Made by a program: the position numbers and the translations under genes | Shown here: positions 1 through 8,041 of the stretch, one piece after another | Numbering within the stretch: position 1 is the stretch's first letter | Layout of the letters: each line of letters opens with the position of its first letter | Notes under the pieces: generated by a model | Databases searched by the model: none | What the model was told of the DNA's origin: nothing | The model's input: only the letters and a program-made list of their open reading frames with translations | Source of the DNA: JBFEYJ01 sp041546305 | GTDB lineage: Bacteria; Pseudomonadota; Gammaproteobacteria; Thiohalomonadales; Thiohalomonadaceae | NCBI GenBank assembly: GCA_041546305.1 | Contig: JBFEWO010000064.1 | Span: 1-14,073 of the forward strand | Length of the DNA stretch: 14,073 nucleotides | Direction of reading: 5' to 3'

Positions 1-64
1 AAGATGGAGTTTGATGGTTGGCATTCGTTTGCCTAGCTTGCTTGTTTAATCCATTCGAAAAAAA

Positions 65-80
65 TGTGACAAAGGTCACA
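65..80. promoter_or_regulatory. Candidate CRP-family binding site
   Basis: TGTGACAAAGGTCACA is an exact match to the CRP core TGTGA-N6-TCACA, with A-rich flanks as in the 22-bp consensus. On the plus strand a weak promoter (GTGACA at 66-71, 19-nt spacer, TATTAT at 91-96) would have its -35 element inside the palindrome, which would suit repression. The site is symmetric, so it could equally serve a minus-strand gene left of the window. No plus-strand gene follows within 2 kb. Confidence 0.55.
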
Positions 81-509
81 AAACGGTTTGTATTATATTC
101 AATTTTTCAACGCAGTCCAGCCTCTAAAATCACTTTTACGCGAATCCTCGTAACAGAAATTTCCGTGCTCACGCAGTTATTTCGAGTGAGCCAAACAATA
201 TGCTCATGAGTAGAGGGTTATACATTTTTTAAGTTACTGAAAAATATAGATAATGGCGGCGTGGGTGGTGGTGTATTAGTTATCTTTTCATACTTCTTCG
301 GTCGGGTGTTGTGCTGAATCCCTACCATTCACATAGGTCATTGTCGATAAGCGCACGATGGCTATCGAGCTGGCGTGGAGCCAAGAATTCCATGTATGTC
401 CGAGATGTTGTTGCGGATGGATGGTGTGGTTTGACCGCTAGGCCTGACGATCCCCATAAAAAAGGCATAACCGGGGTTTGGGGGGTGTTTTCCTTCTCAA
501 GTTATTAAT

Positions 510-544
510 CAGGGGACGTGCGTTTCCCGCTGTTTCGTCCCCTG
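510..544. repeat. Perfect 9-bp inverted repeat downstream of pgm
   Basis: CAGGGGACG (510-518) is the exact reverse complement of CGTCCCCTG (536-544). Inside the 17-nt loop, GCG (520-522) can pair with CGC (528-530). It lies about 40 nt past the pgm stop codon, where a terminator or mRNA-protecting hairpin would be expected. No U-tract follows on the minus strand, so a classical Rho-independent terminator is unlikely. A second, imperfect repeat (551-560 with 591-600, one mismatch or G-U) straddles the pgm stop codon. Confidence 0.4.
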
Positions 545-585
545 GCTGCTAGTGTGATTATTGTATTTCTGGTATTGAGAACGGA

Positions 586-2217
586 TCAGGTAATTACACT
601 AGGTTTGCTTCTTCCGGTGCGCCCCCCCAGCTCGGCGAGCTCTGCGGCCAGATCGATGAGCGGCAATAACGCCTGTTGGGTGTCCAGTTCCTGCCTGGAG
701 GAATCAGCTTCATACTTTTCGATATAAATCCGCAGGGTGGCACCTACGGTGCCGGTGCCGGAAAGGCGGTAAATGATGCGCGAGCCGTCTTCGAAGCCGA
801 TGCGCAGGCCCTGGTTGCTACTGATGCTGTTATCTACCGGATCGGTGTAGCTGAAGTTATCGGCATAAATGACCTTGCCGCCGGCAAGTTGCTTGCCGAT
901 GAGGTCTGAGAGTTGTGACTCCACATGGGCCATCACGCCATTGGCCGCCTCCAGATCGATACCTTCATAATCGTGGCGGGTGTAGTAGTTGCGACCGTAC
1001 TCTTTCCAGTGCCCTTTGACGATATCGGCGACGGATTCGTTGCGTGCGGCGAGGATGTTGAGCCAGAACAGCACCGCCCAAAGACCGTCCTTTTCGCGCA
1101 CATGGTCCGAACCGGTGCCGAAGCTCTCCTCGCCGCAGAGCACTATGCGTCCGGCATCGAGCAGGTTGCCGAAGAATTTCCAGCCGGTGGGGGTCTCGAA
1201 GCATTCGATGCCGAGTCTCTCGGCGACCTTGTCTGCAGCGCCGCTGGTGGGCATAGAGCGGGCCACACCGCAGAGGCGCCCATTATAGCCGGGGACAAGC
1301 TCGGCATTGGCGGAAATCAAGGCCAGCGAATCGGAGGGGGTGACGAAGAAGTTGCGCCCCAGGATCATATTGCGGTCGCCGTCGCCGTCGGAAGCGGCGC
1401 CGAAGTCGGGGGCGTTGTCGCCGAACAGTTCATCCACCAGGACTTTGGCATAGGTGAGGTTCGGGTCCGGATGGCCGCCGCCGAAATCGGGCAGGGGCTT
1501 GCCGTTGATCACCGTGCCGGCGGGGGCGCCGAGGCGACGTTCCAGGATCTCGACCGCGTAAGGGCCGGTGATCGCGCTCATGGCATCGAAGCGCATGCGA
1601 AAACCACCGCTGAACAGGGCCCGAATGGCATCGAAGTCGAACAGCTGCTCCATGAGATCGGCGTAGTCGGCGATGGGGTCGATGACGACAATCTCGGTGT
1701 CGCCGAGGGCGAACTCGCCTTGCTCGCCGAGTGGGATGTCGGCGCTTTCGATGGTGCGGTATTCGTTCAGCGCTTTGGTGCGGGCATAGATTGCCTCGGT
1801 CAGCTGCTCGGGAGCGGGGCCGCCGTTGGCCGCGTTGAACTTGATGCCGAAATCGCCGTCGGGGCCGCCCGGGTTGTGGCTGGCCGAGAGGATAATGCCG
1901 CCCTGGGTTTGGTATTTGCGGATCACTGCCGAGGCGGCTGGGGTGGAGAGCAGGCCATTACGACCGACCAGCACGCGGCTGACGCCATGGGCCGCTGCCA
2001 TGCGCAGGATGGTCTGGATCGCCTCGCGGTTGTAATAGCGCCCATCGCCGCCAACGACCAGGGTGTCCCCTTTGAGTTCGGGGACCACATCGAAAATGGC
2101 CTGGACGAAGTTTTCCAGGTAGTGGGGGGTCTTGAACTGGGTGACGGTTTTGCGCAGCCCCGAGGTGCCGGGACGTTGGTCATCGAAAGGGGTGGTCTGA
2201 ACAGTAATGATATCCAT
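586..2217 (-). CDS. pgm: Phosphoglucomutase, PGM1 type
   Basis: This enzyme interconverts glucose 1-phosphate and glucose 6-phosphate (EC 5.4.2.2), linking glycogen and sugar-nucleotide synthesis to glycolysis. With the start at 2217 the protein is 543 residues, normal for the family. PGTSGLRK lies at 16-23. The phosphoserine loop SASHNPGGP (111-119) has S113 as the expected phosphorylated residue. The metal-binding loop DGDGDR is at 277-282 and the sugar-binding loop GEESFG at 362-367, followed by a phosphate-binding segment with SGTGTVGATLR near the C-terminus. The SASHNPGGP and GEESFG loops are those of the PGM1 branch. The frame stays open upstream to 2286, but the ATG at 2217 is preceded by AGGGA at good spacing and begins right before the conserved N-terminus. 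It is divergent from htpG. Confidence 0.95.
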   Translation of the reverse strand: MDIITVQTTPFDDQRPGTSGLRKTVTQFKTPHYLENFVQAIFDVVPELKGDTLVVGGDGRYYNREAIQTILRMAAAHGVSRVLVGRNGLLSTPAASAVIRKYQTQGGIILSASHNPGGPDGDFGIKFNAANGGPAPEQLTEAIYARTKALNEYRTIESADIPLGEQGEFALGDTEIVVIDPIADYADLMEQLFDFDAIRALFSGGFRMRFDAMSAITGPYAVEILERRLGAPAGTVINGKPLPDFGGGHPDPNLTYAKVLVDELFGDNAPDFGAASDGDGDRNMILGRNFFVTPSDSLALISANAELVPGYNGRLCGVARSMPTSGAADKVAERLGIECFETPTGWKFFGNLLDAGRIVLCGEESFGTGSDHVREKDGLWAVLFWLNILAARNESVADIVKGHWKEYGRNYYTRHDYEGIDLEAANGVMAHVESQLSDLIGKQLAGGKVIYADNFSYTDPVDNSISSNQGLRIGFEDGSRIIYRLSGTGTVGATLRIYIEKYEADSSRQELDTQQALLPLIDLAAELAELGGRTGRSKPSVIT

Positions 2218-2290
2218 GGTTTCCCTGGTTATTGTTGAATTTGCATTCCTGACATTCAAGCACAGAGCCCGCCCTGCGGCCAGCACCCGA

Positions 2291-2319
2291 CTTGAATAAG
2301 GGGTAGAATAGCCCTATTT
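2291..2319 (+). promoter_or_regulatory. Sigma-32 (heat-shock) type promoter of htpG
   Basis: CTTGAAT (2291-2297), a 14-nt spacer and CCCTATTT (2312-2319) closely match the RpoH promoter pattern (CTTGAAA, then CCCCATNT). The start of transcription should fall near 2325, giving a leader of about 40 nt. The position in front of a classic heat-shock gene supports the reading. No start site has been measured. Confidence 0.7.
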
Positions 2320-2367
2320 TTTCGCCTGATTATTAAACCATTGTTAACTGGAGGACTCAGTTAAGCC

Positions 2368-4281
<1,914 letters not shown>

Positions 4282-4303
4282 GGGGCATAACTGATCGACA
4301 AAG

Positions 4304-4327
4304 AAGCGGCCTGCGGGCCGCTTTTTT
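4304..4327 (+). terminator. Rho-independent terminator of htpG
   Basis: A perfect 8-bp stem, AAGCGGCC (4304-4311) with GGCCGCTT (4316-4323), closes the tetraloop TGCG, and a T-run reaches 4327. It starts 22 nt after the htpG stop codon. The opposite strand also ends in a T-rich stretch, so it may terminate the convergent YbhB-family gene as well. Confidence 0.92.
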
Positions 4328-4352
4328 ATTGGTTGAGGGTTTATCCTCACTC

Positions 4353-4386
4353 TGTGGGAGCGACTGTCCCGGTTGCGATAAGCACT
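4353..4386. repeat. REP-like intergenic element
   Basis: The segment TGTGGGAGCGAC (4353-4364) followed by GGTTGCGATAAG (4371-4382) resembles the short palindromic REP elements common between genes in Pseudomonas and related gammaproteobacteria. GCGAC (4360-4364) can pair with GTTGC (4372-4376), one pair being G-U. It lies between two convergent genes, a usual place for such elements. Only this one copy was noticed in the window. Confidence 0.45.
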
Positions 4387-4406
4387 TGGGGTGAAACCGA
4401 ATCACC

Positions 4407-4883
4407 TTAGTGGTGTTTCTGGTACGTCCCCACCAGTTCTGCCTTTTCCAAAACATGTCCATCCATCGCCTTGAGCAGATCATCCTTGGTTGGACTGTCG
4501 AGGTCGCTCAGTTCCGTATCGAGTGCATAGAGTTTGAAGATATACCGGTGACGACCAATGGGAGGGCAGGGGCTGCCATAACCGGCTCGATGGGAATCAT
4601 TCATTCCCTGGCGGGTGCCGTCGGGCAAATGGGAGGGCTGGACACCTTGTGGCAGACCGGAGCTGGCCACCGGAATATTGTAGAGTACCCAATGCACCCA
4701 GGTACGTTTAGGTGCCTTGGGATCCGGGGCATCTGGATCATCAACGATGAGTGCCAGCGAACGGGTTCCTTCCGGCAGCCCGGACCACTGCAGTGGCGGT
4801 GAGATGTTTTTTCCATCGCAGGTAAAATCTGGAGGGATTTCCTTATGGTTGCCGAACTCGGGTGAGCTAATGGATAAGGTCAT
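4407..4883 (-). CDS. YbhB/YbcL family (PEBP-like) protein
   Basis: This is a phosphatidylethanolamine-binding-protein fold protein of the bacterial YbhB/YbcL family. Its physiological role is unknown, although members have been related to Raf-kinase-inhibitor proteins. The 158 residues are typical. Conserved pocket segments are present: DDPDAPDP (48-55), TWVHWVLYNIP (61-71) and GYGSPCPP (101-108), followed by GRHRYIFKLYALD. I see no signal peptide, so a cytoplasmic location is likely. The ATG at 4883 is preceded by a strong GAGGAGG ribosome binding site. The gene is convergent with htpG and lies downstream of the PagL-like gene on the same strand, separated by 89 nt that contain a hairpin. 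Confidence 0.9.
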   Translation of the reverse strand: MTLSISSPEFGNHKEIPPDFTCDGKNISPPLQWSGLPEGTRSLALIVDDPDAPDPKAPKRTWVHWVLYNIPVASSGLPQGVQPSHLPDGTRQGMNDSHRAGYGSPCPPIGRHRYIFKLYALDTELSDLDSPTKDDLLKAMDGHVLEKAELVGTYQKHH

Positions 4884-4930
4884 CAGAGTCCTCCTCGAGG
4901 GATGAGACAGTTATGTGGAGAGAAGTGTAG

Positions 4931-4967
4931 ACGCCGCTGACAATTCCACGATCAGTAATTGTGGCGT
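4931..4967 (-). repeat. Bulged hairpin after the PagL-like gene
   Basis: ACGCC (4931-4935) pairs with GGCGT (4963-4967), and ACAATT (4940-4945) pairs with AATTGT (4957-4962), leaving a 4-nt bulge on one side and an 11-nt loop. It begins 5 nt past the PagL-like stop codon. No clear U-tract follows on the minus strand, so it may stabilise the mRNA or terminate only weakly. Confidence 0.4.
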
Positions 4968-4972
4968 TCTGG

Positions 4973-5551
4973 TTACCAGCGATAGCCGAATCGAACCATG
5001 GAAAAATTAATACCGGGATTGGGTTCACGCAGCCCGGCATTGGAAATGTGTTCGATGCGCCAGGCCAAGTCGTATTGCTCTGTACTGCCGAAGCGGATAC
5101 CCAGCCCCCCATGGGTGCCGAACTGGAAATAACTTCCCAGGTCGCGGTTGCTGATATACCGCTCTGACAGGAAATGGACACCCAGTCCCATCTCCAGGTA
5201 AGGGCGTGCCCAGCCCCATTTATGTTCCCGTGCCAGGCGGAAGTTCGGAGTGATGCCTGCTTCCACTAGTCTGTCCTCCCCCCTTTTTTGTTTGTACAGA
5301 TACCAGTAGCTGATGTTGCCTTCCCAGTTGAGGCTCCAGTACCAGCCGTTATTGGTGGGGTAGCGTGTTCCATCTCCAACGGACAGGTTGAGCCTGAGCA
5401 GCCTCGTATCCTCCATGCCGTAGCCGCTGTCGACGGTGAAGGCGTAGTACGCGCAGGCCTGACTCATGGGCATTACTGTTATAATGAGCGTGCCTACGAT
5501 TATCAGGATGTGGCAGGAGCCCCTTTCGGAGTCGCTGCTGAGCCTGGACAC
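4973..5551 (-). CDS. PagL-like lipid A 3-O-deacylase (acyloxyacyl hydrolase family)
   Basis: PagL enzymes are outer-membrane beta-barrels that remove the 3-O-linked acyl chain from lipid A. The 192-residue protein has an N-terminal hydrophobic segment (about 14-30) with a plausible signal-peptidase site after SQACA (30-34), then a body with alternating strands and a C-terminal aromatic ending (GYRW) typical of outer-membrane proteins. The signature EHISNAGL (167-174) supplies the expected catalytic His168 and Ser170, followed by NPGI (178-181). P. aeruginosa PagL, from memory, has a catalytic Glu twelve residues after its Ser; ungapped counting gives Asn182 here. The start is GTG at 5551, chosen because a perfect AAGGAGG lies just upstream. 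Family assignment is good; activity is inferred. Confidence 0.75.
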   Translation of the reverse strand: MSRLSSDSERGSCHILIIVGTLIITVMPMSQACAYYAFTVDSGYGMEDTRLLRLNLSVGDGTRYPTNNGWYWSLNWEGNISYWYLYKQKRGEDRLVEAGITPNFRLAREHKWGWARPYLEMGLGVHFLSERYISNRDLGSYFQFGTHGGLGIRFGSTEQYDLAWRIEHISNAGLREPNPGINFSMVRFGYRW

Positions 5552-5602
5552 GGTTTTCCTCCTTCATCGAGGGAGATTCAGATACAGTTTTAGTCTCTTT
5601 TT

Positions 5603-5643
5603 TGAAAGTTGCCCGCATGAGGGGGGCTGTGGCAGAACTTTCA
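5603..5643. repeat. 8-bp inverted repeat overlapping the VOC gene stop
   Basis: TGAAAGTT (5603-5610) and AACTTTCA (5636-5643) form a perfect inverted repeat with a 25-nt loop in which GCCC and GGGC can also pair. The stop codon of the VOC gene lies in one arm. On the minus strand the hairpin is followed by A residues rather than U, so it is not an intrinsic terminator. Confidence 0.4.
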
Positions 5644-6057
5644 GACATTCTCGTCTTTCGGTCCGACCCAGAAGAAGGGATTATGGGCTATCTCCCAAAG
5701 ATGGCCATCCGGATCCATGAAATAGCCCGAGTAGCCCCCCCAGAAGACCTTCTGGCCCGGTTTGACGAGTGTCGCCCCCGCTGCTATGGCCTCTTTGAGT
5801 AGCCGATCCACCTCAGGCTCCGAATGCACATTATGAGAAAGGGTAAACCCGGCAAAGCCGCTACCCTCGGCGGAAACGGTCGCATCCTCGGCGAGTGCCT
5901 CTCGGGAATAAAGCCCCAGCCAGGTGCCGTTGAGGGTGAAAAAAGCCACCGAGGGAGGCGACTCCATCCTTGGCATACCAAGGCCTTGTTCGTAAAACTG
6001 GATGGAACGTGCCAAATCTCGGACACCAAGGGTAATCATGCTGATTCTCGGTTTCAT
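5641..6057 (-). CDS. VOC superfamily (glyoxalase/bleomycin-resistance type) protein
   Basis: This is a small protein of the vicinal oxygen chelate fold, made of paired beta-alpha-beta-beta-beta units; substrates cannot be predicted. The 138 residues fit one VOC domain. The N-terminal unit reads ITLGVRDLARSIQFYEQGLG (8-27), and the C-terminal unit contains GYSGYFMDPDGHLWEIAHNP, where the Glu of WEIAHNP is the usual final metal ligand. Residues 7-9 (MIT) stand where many members have a His ligand, so a glyoxalase I function is not assured. The ATG at 6057 has GGAGG about 5 nt upstream. The PagL-like gene follows 89 nt downstream on the same strand and may be co-transcribed. Confidence 0.88.
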   Translation of the reverse strand: MKPRISMITLGVRDLARSIQFYEQGLGMPRMESPPSVAFFTLNGTWLGLYSREALAEDATVSAEGSGFAGFTLSHNVHSEPEVDRLLKEAIAAGATLVKPGQKVFWGGYSGYFMDPDGHLWEIAHNPFFWVGPKDENV

Positions 6058-6155
6058 GAAGCCTCCATCGGGGGCTATTGGTGGGTTCCGACACAGGATA
6101 GTCTAATCTTTTGTTTGTGTTGTAACTTGCTGATAACCTGAGAAAAAATATTCCA

Positions 6156-6184
6156 TTGACGGTTTTCTGGTTTACAGATAAATT
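6156..6184 (+). promoter_or_regulatory. Candidate sigma-70 promoter of the ATP-grasp gene
   Basis: TTGACG (6156-6161), a 17-nt spacer and TAAATT (6179-6184) give a good -35 element and a fair -10 element at ideal spacing. Transcription would start near 6191, about 34 nt before the ATG. The region between the divergent VOC and ATP-grasp genes is AT-rich, as expected for a promoter. Confidence 0.5.
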
Positions 6185-6224
6185 CTTGGCGCCCTAATCC
6201 GGGGTTTTTTTACGTGTTGCGTGC

Positions 6225-7028
6225 ATGCGGCTCGTTACCTTTAATGCCCTTCGTTGCCTCGATATCCCGAGTACCCATTATCTAAAACCCGAACACTATT
6301 TTCGCGAAATCGAGACAGTGCGTGGGGCCGAATGGGTGCTTTACCCTGAGTTCTGGCAGATTAACAGCCTTGTTTATGGACTGGGAAAACGCATTTTTCC
6401 CAGTATTGCCACCTACCATCTTGGCCATAACAAGATCGAGCAGACGCGTGCCTTTATGGCGGTGGCCCCCGCTCATGTCCCGTGGACCGAGATCCTCCCC
6501 TCAACCCACTCCTCCATCGAACAGGTCCTGGAGTGGTTCGATTTTCCTTTCGTTGCCAAGGTGGCTCGCAGCTCCATGGGCAGCGGGGTCTATCTCATTC
6601 AGTCGCGTGCCGAGTTTCTGGAGTATGCCGCACAGAACGAAATCCTTTATGTCCAGGAGTACCTACCCATTCAGCGTGACCTGCGTGTGGTGTGGGTCGG
6701 CAACCAGGTAGTCACCGCCTACTGGCGCGAGCAGGGCGATGGTTTTCACTTCAATGTGGCCAAAGGCGGTGTGATGAATCTTGAACGGGTGCCCCCCGCG
6801 GCGCTGGAACTGGTGACCGAGGTGGCGACGGCACTCGGGATTGATCACGCCGGGTTTGACGTGGCGGTAGTGGCGGGACACTGTTATCTGCTGGAGTTCA
6901 ATGTGCTGTTTGGACTGGATGGTCTCAACCGCCAGGGCATTCGGCTTGGAGAGCATGTGACACGTTATCTGAATGTGGATGATGACCACCCGACCAACCC
7001 CCTTCGACCGCGGCCGATAGCGGCCTGA
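6225..7028 (+). CDS. RimK-like ATP-grasp domain protein
   Basis: ATP-grasp enzymes join a carboxylate to an amine or thiol through an acyl-phosphate; the RimK branch adds amino acids such as glutamate to proteins or small molecules. In this 267-residue protein, FPFVAKVARSSMGSGV (108-122) supplies the ATP-binding lysine (K112) and glycine-rich loop, YVQEYLP (142-148) the hinge region, and FDVAVVAGHCYLLEFN (211-226) the metal-binding D212, E224 and N226. The nucleotide site therefore looks intact. Residues 1-105 are shorter than in RimK and resemble nothing I recognise, so the substrate is unknown. There is no clear ribosome binding site before the ATG, but no better in-frame start is present. 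It appears to be transcribed alone. Confidence 0.75.
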   Translation: MRLVTFNALRCLDIPSTHYLKPEHYFREIETVRGAEWVLYPEFWQINSLVYGLGKRIFPSIATYHLGHNKIEQTRAFMAVAPAHVPWTEILPSTHSSIEQVLEWFDFPFVAKVARSSMGSGVYLIQSRAEFLEYAAQNEILYVQEYLPIQRDLRVVWVGNQVVTAYWREQGDGFHFNVAKGGVMNLERVPPAALELVTEVATALGIDHAGFDVAVVAGHCYLLEFNVLFGLDGLNRQGIRLGEHVTRYLNVDDDHPTNPLRPRPIAA

Positions 7029-7076
7029 CGAAACCGGACGCTTTGAGGCCGGACTCAGCGGTGCCGTTACCCTAAG

Positions 7077-7098
7077 GTCATAACTGGCACCTTATGAC
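7077..7098. repeat. 7-bp inverted repeat before the CxxC protein gene
   Basis: GTCATAA (7077-7083) and TTATGAC (7092-7098) form a perfect inverted repeat around an 8-nt spacer. It sits between the ATP-grasp stop codon and the next gene. It could be an operator or a small hairpin; there is no T-run after it. Confidence 0.35.
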
Positions 7099-7235
7099 TA
7101 TCTGGGGGGCGTTGTTATCTTCATTTCCCTTCATGACTACGCCATGCGTTTGCTGTTATGTGATGGTGGCATTTGGCAGAAGGACTCGTTTGCGGCAAGC
7201 TATTGGCAAGTAGCTATGGTTTGAGTGATGAGAAG

Positions 7236-7463
7236 ATGAAGTTTAAGGCTTGGGGACACTGTTTTGACTGTCACTTCGAGGGCATGATCGAATATAGCCA
7301 TATCGAAGGTGAGGATTACGGCGATGTCGAAGCGGTCGGTGTCATGCTGGTTCAGCACTGTCCCTCCTGCGATACCACAGAGCACGCACTGATACCTATC
7401 GACTACTATCAGGAGATGATGGAGGACCTGCAGGCTCGGCTGGCGGAAGGAGCACAGGAGTAG
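7236..7463 (+). CDS. Small CxxC/CxxC (zinc-ribbon-like) protein
   Basis: I do not recognise a named family. From the ATG at 7236 the protein is 75 residues. It has HCFDC near residues 8-11 and HCPSC near 42-45, two CxxC pairs about 34 residues apart, which suggests a zinc ribbon or a redox-active pair. The C-terminus is acidic and helical (YYQEMMEDLQARLAEGAQE). The frame is open upstream to a TTG at 7173 (96 residues), but that start lacks a good ribosome binding site; GAGAAG precedes the 7236 ATG. The stop codon lies 2 nt before the hslR ATG, so the two are almost surely co-transcribed and probably translationally coupled. Confidence 0.65.
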   Translation: MKFKAWGHCFDCHFEGMIEYSHIEGEDYGDVEAVGVMLVQHCPSCDTTEHALIPIDYYQEMMEDLQARLAEGAQE

Positions 7464-7465
7464 TG

Positions 7466-7867
7466 ATGAAACCTGCTAATGAGCCGGACAAGGTCAGACT
7501 CGACAAGTGGCTGTGGGCCGCTCGTTTTTTCAAAACCCGGGCCCTGGCCACCGAGGCGATCAACGGCGGGCATGTGCACCTCAACGGCCATCGTCCCAAA
7601 CCCTCGCGGACCCTGTTGGCTGGTGATGAATTGATCATTCGCCGGGGGCAGGACGAATACCGGATCACGGTGTGTGCACTCTCCGACAGGCGCGGTCCGG
7701 CCAGTGTAGCGCAACAGCTTTATGAGGAGAGCGAGGATAGTCGCACCGCACGGGAGCGTCTGGCAGAACAGCGTCGGCTGCAGGTGGCCGCCGAACCCAG
7801 GCCGGCAAAACGCCCGGACAAGAAGGGACGGCGGCAGATTATCCGATTTACCAATCGGGGTGGTTGA
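7466..7867 (+). CDS. hslR: Heat-shock protein 15 (Hsp15), S4 domain
   Basis: Hsp15 is a heat-induced RNA-binding protein that recognises free 50S ribosomal subunits carrying a stalled nascent chain with its tRNA, and helps recycle them. The protein is 133 residues, matching the family. The S4 RNA-binding domain begins at VRLDKWLWAARFFKTRALA (10-28) and includes the hairpin with GGHVHLNGHRPKPSR. The C-terminal tail is strongly basic (RPAKRPDKKGRRQ). AGGAG at 7456-7460 favours the ATG at 7466; a GTG directly before it at 7463 is possible. It follows the CxxC protein gene without a gap. I did not find a clear heat-shock promoter just ahead of this pair. Confidence 0.92.
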   Translation: MKPANEPDKVRLDKWLWAARFFKTRALATEAINGGHVHLNGHRPKPSRTLLAGDELIIRRGQDEYRITVCALSDRRGPASVAQQLYEESEDSRTARERLAEQRRLQVAAEPRPAKRPDKKGRRQIIRFTNRGG

Positions 7868-7911
7868 ATCCAGGTAATTCCCCCCCTATTTGTGTATTAT
7901 GGAATGCTAAT

Positions 7912-8014
7912 GCAGGCCACGGCCTAGTGCTGACAGGCAGGATCCTAGTCCTGACCGTATCCGGCATGAGATACCGGCCTGCTTTATTTTTGCCGCCACG
8001 GCCAGGCCTGGTGG
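7912..8014 (+). ncRNA. Structured spacer between hslR and the thioredoxin gene
   Basis: The 174-nt gap between hslR and the thioredoxin gene can fold extensively. GCAGGCC (7912-7918) pairs with GGCCTGC (7976-7982), which is directly followed by TTTATTTTT. Within it, CAGGA/TCCTG (7938-7942/7949-7953) and GTATC/GATAC (7957-7961/7970-7974) form two hairpins. A further hairpin spans 7996-8014 (CCAC plus GGC with GCC plus GTGG). The 9-mer GCCACGGCC occurs twice (7916-7924 and 7995-8003), and CAGGCC at 7913-7918 can also pair with GGCCTG at 8005-8010, so alternative folds exist. It may be the hslR terminator or a leader controlling the thioredoxin gene. It matches no riboswitch I know. Confidence 0.4.
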
Positions 8015-8041
8015 ACTGTGACTTATTTCAGGAGAGTAGTG

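Larger units (their letters stand above)
1..585. other. Long non-coding stretch left of pgm
   Basis: I see no convincing gene here. The short open frames lack good ribosome binding sites and recognisable motifs. The left part (about 60-260) is clearly more AT-rich than the coding DNA to the right. It contains the CRP-type palindrome at 65-80, a small inverted repeat (167-172 with 186-191, 13-nt loop), the 8-bp palindrome CTCATGAG at 203-210, and the larger inverted repeat at 510-544. The region could be the control region of a gene left of the window, or could encode a small RNA; neither can be shown from this sequence. Confidence 0.6.

Noticed and set aside
1..30. Resemblance of GGAGTTTGATGGTTGGC to the 5' end of 16S rRNA
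   Set aside because: The following bases do not continue as 16S rRNA; only a few positions agree by chance.
311..508. 65-codon open frame starting with GTG
   Set aside because: No good ribosome binding site and no recognisable motif; it looks like chance opening in a non-coding stretch.
925..2238. Long plus-strand open frame of 437 codons opposite pgm
   Set aside because: It lies wholly over the well-supported pgm gene, is dominated by Gly, Ala and Val, and has no family resemblance; a shadow of GC-rich coding DNA.
5603..5643. Terminator between the VOC and PagL-like genes
   Set aside because: The hairpin is followed by A residues, not U, on the minus strand, so it was kept only as an inverted repeat.
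7173..7235. N-terminal extension of the CxxC protein to a TTG start
   Set aside because: No ribosome binding site before the TTG; the extension lacks the character of the rest of the protein, while ATG 7236 has a purine-rich stretch upstream.
8018..8041. Upstream start of the thioredoxin at 8018
   Set aside because: AGGAG at 8030-8034 is properly placed for ATG 8042 and would lie inside the gene if 8018 were used.
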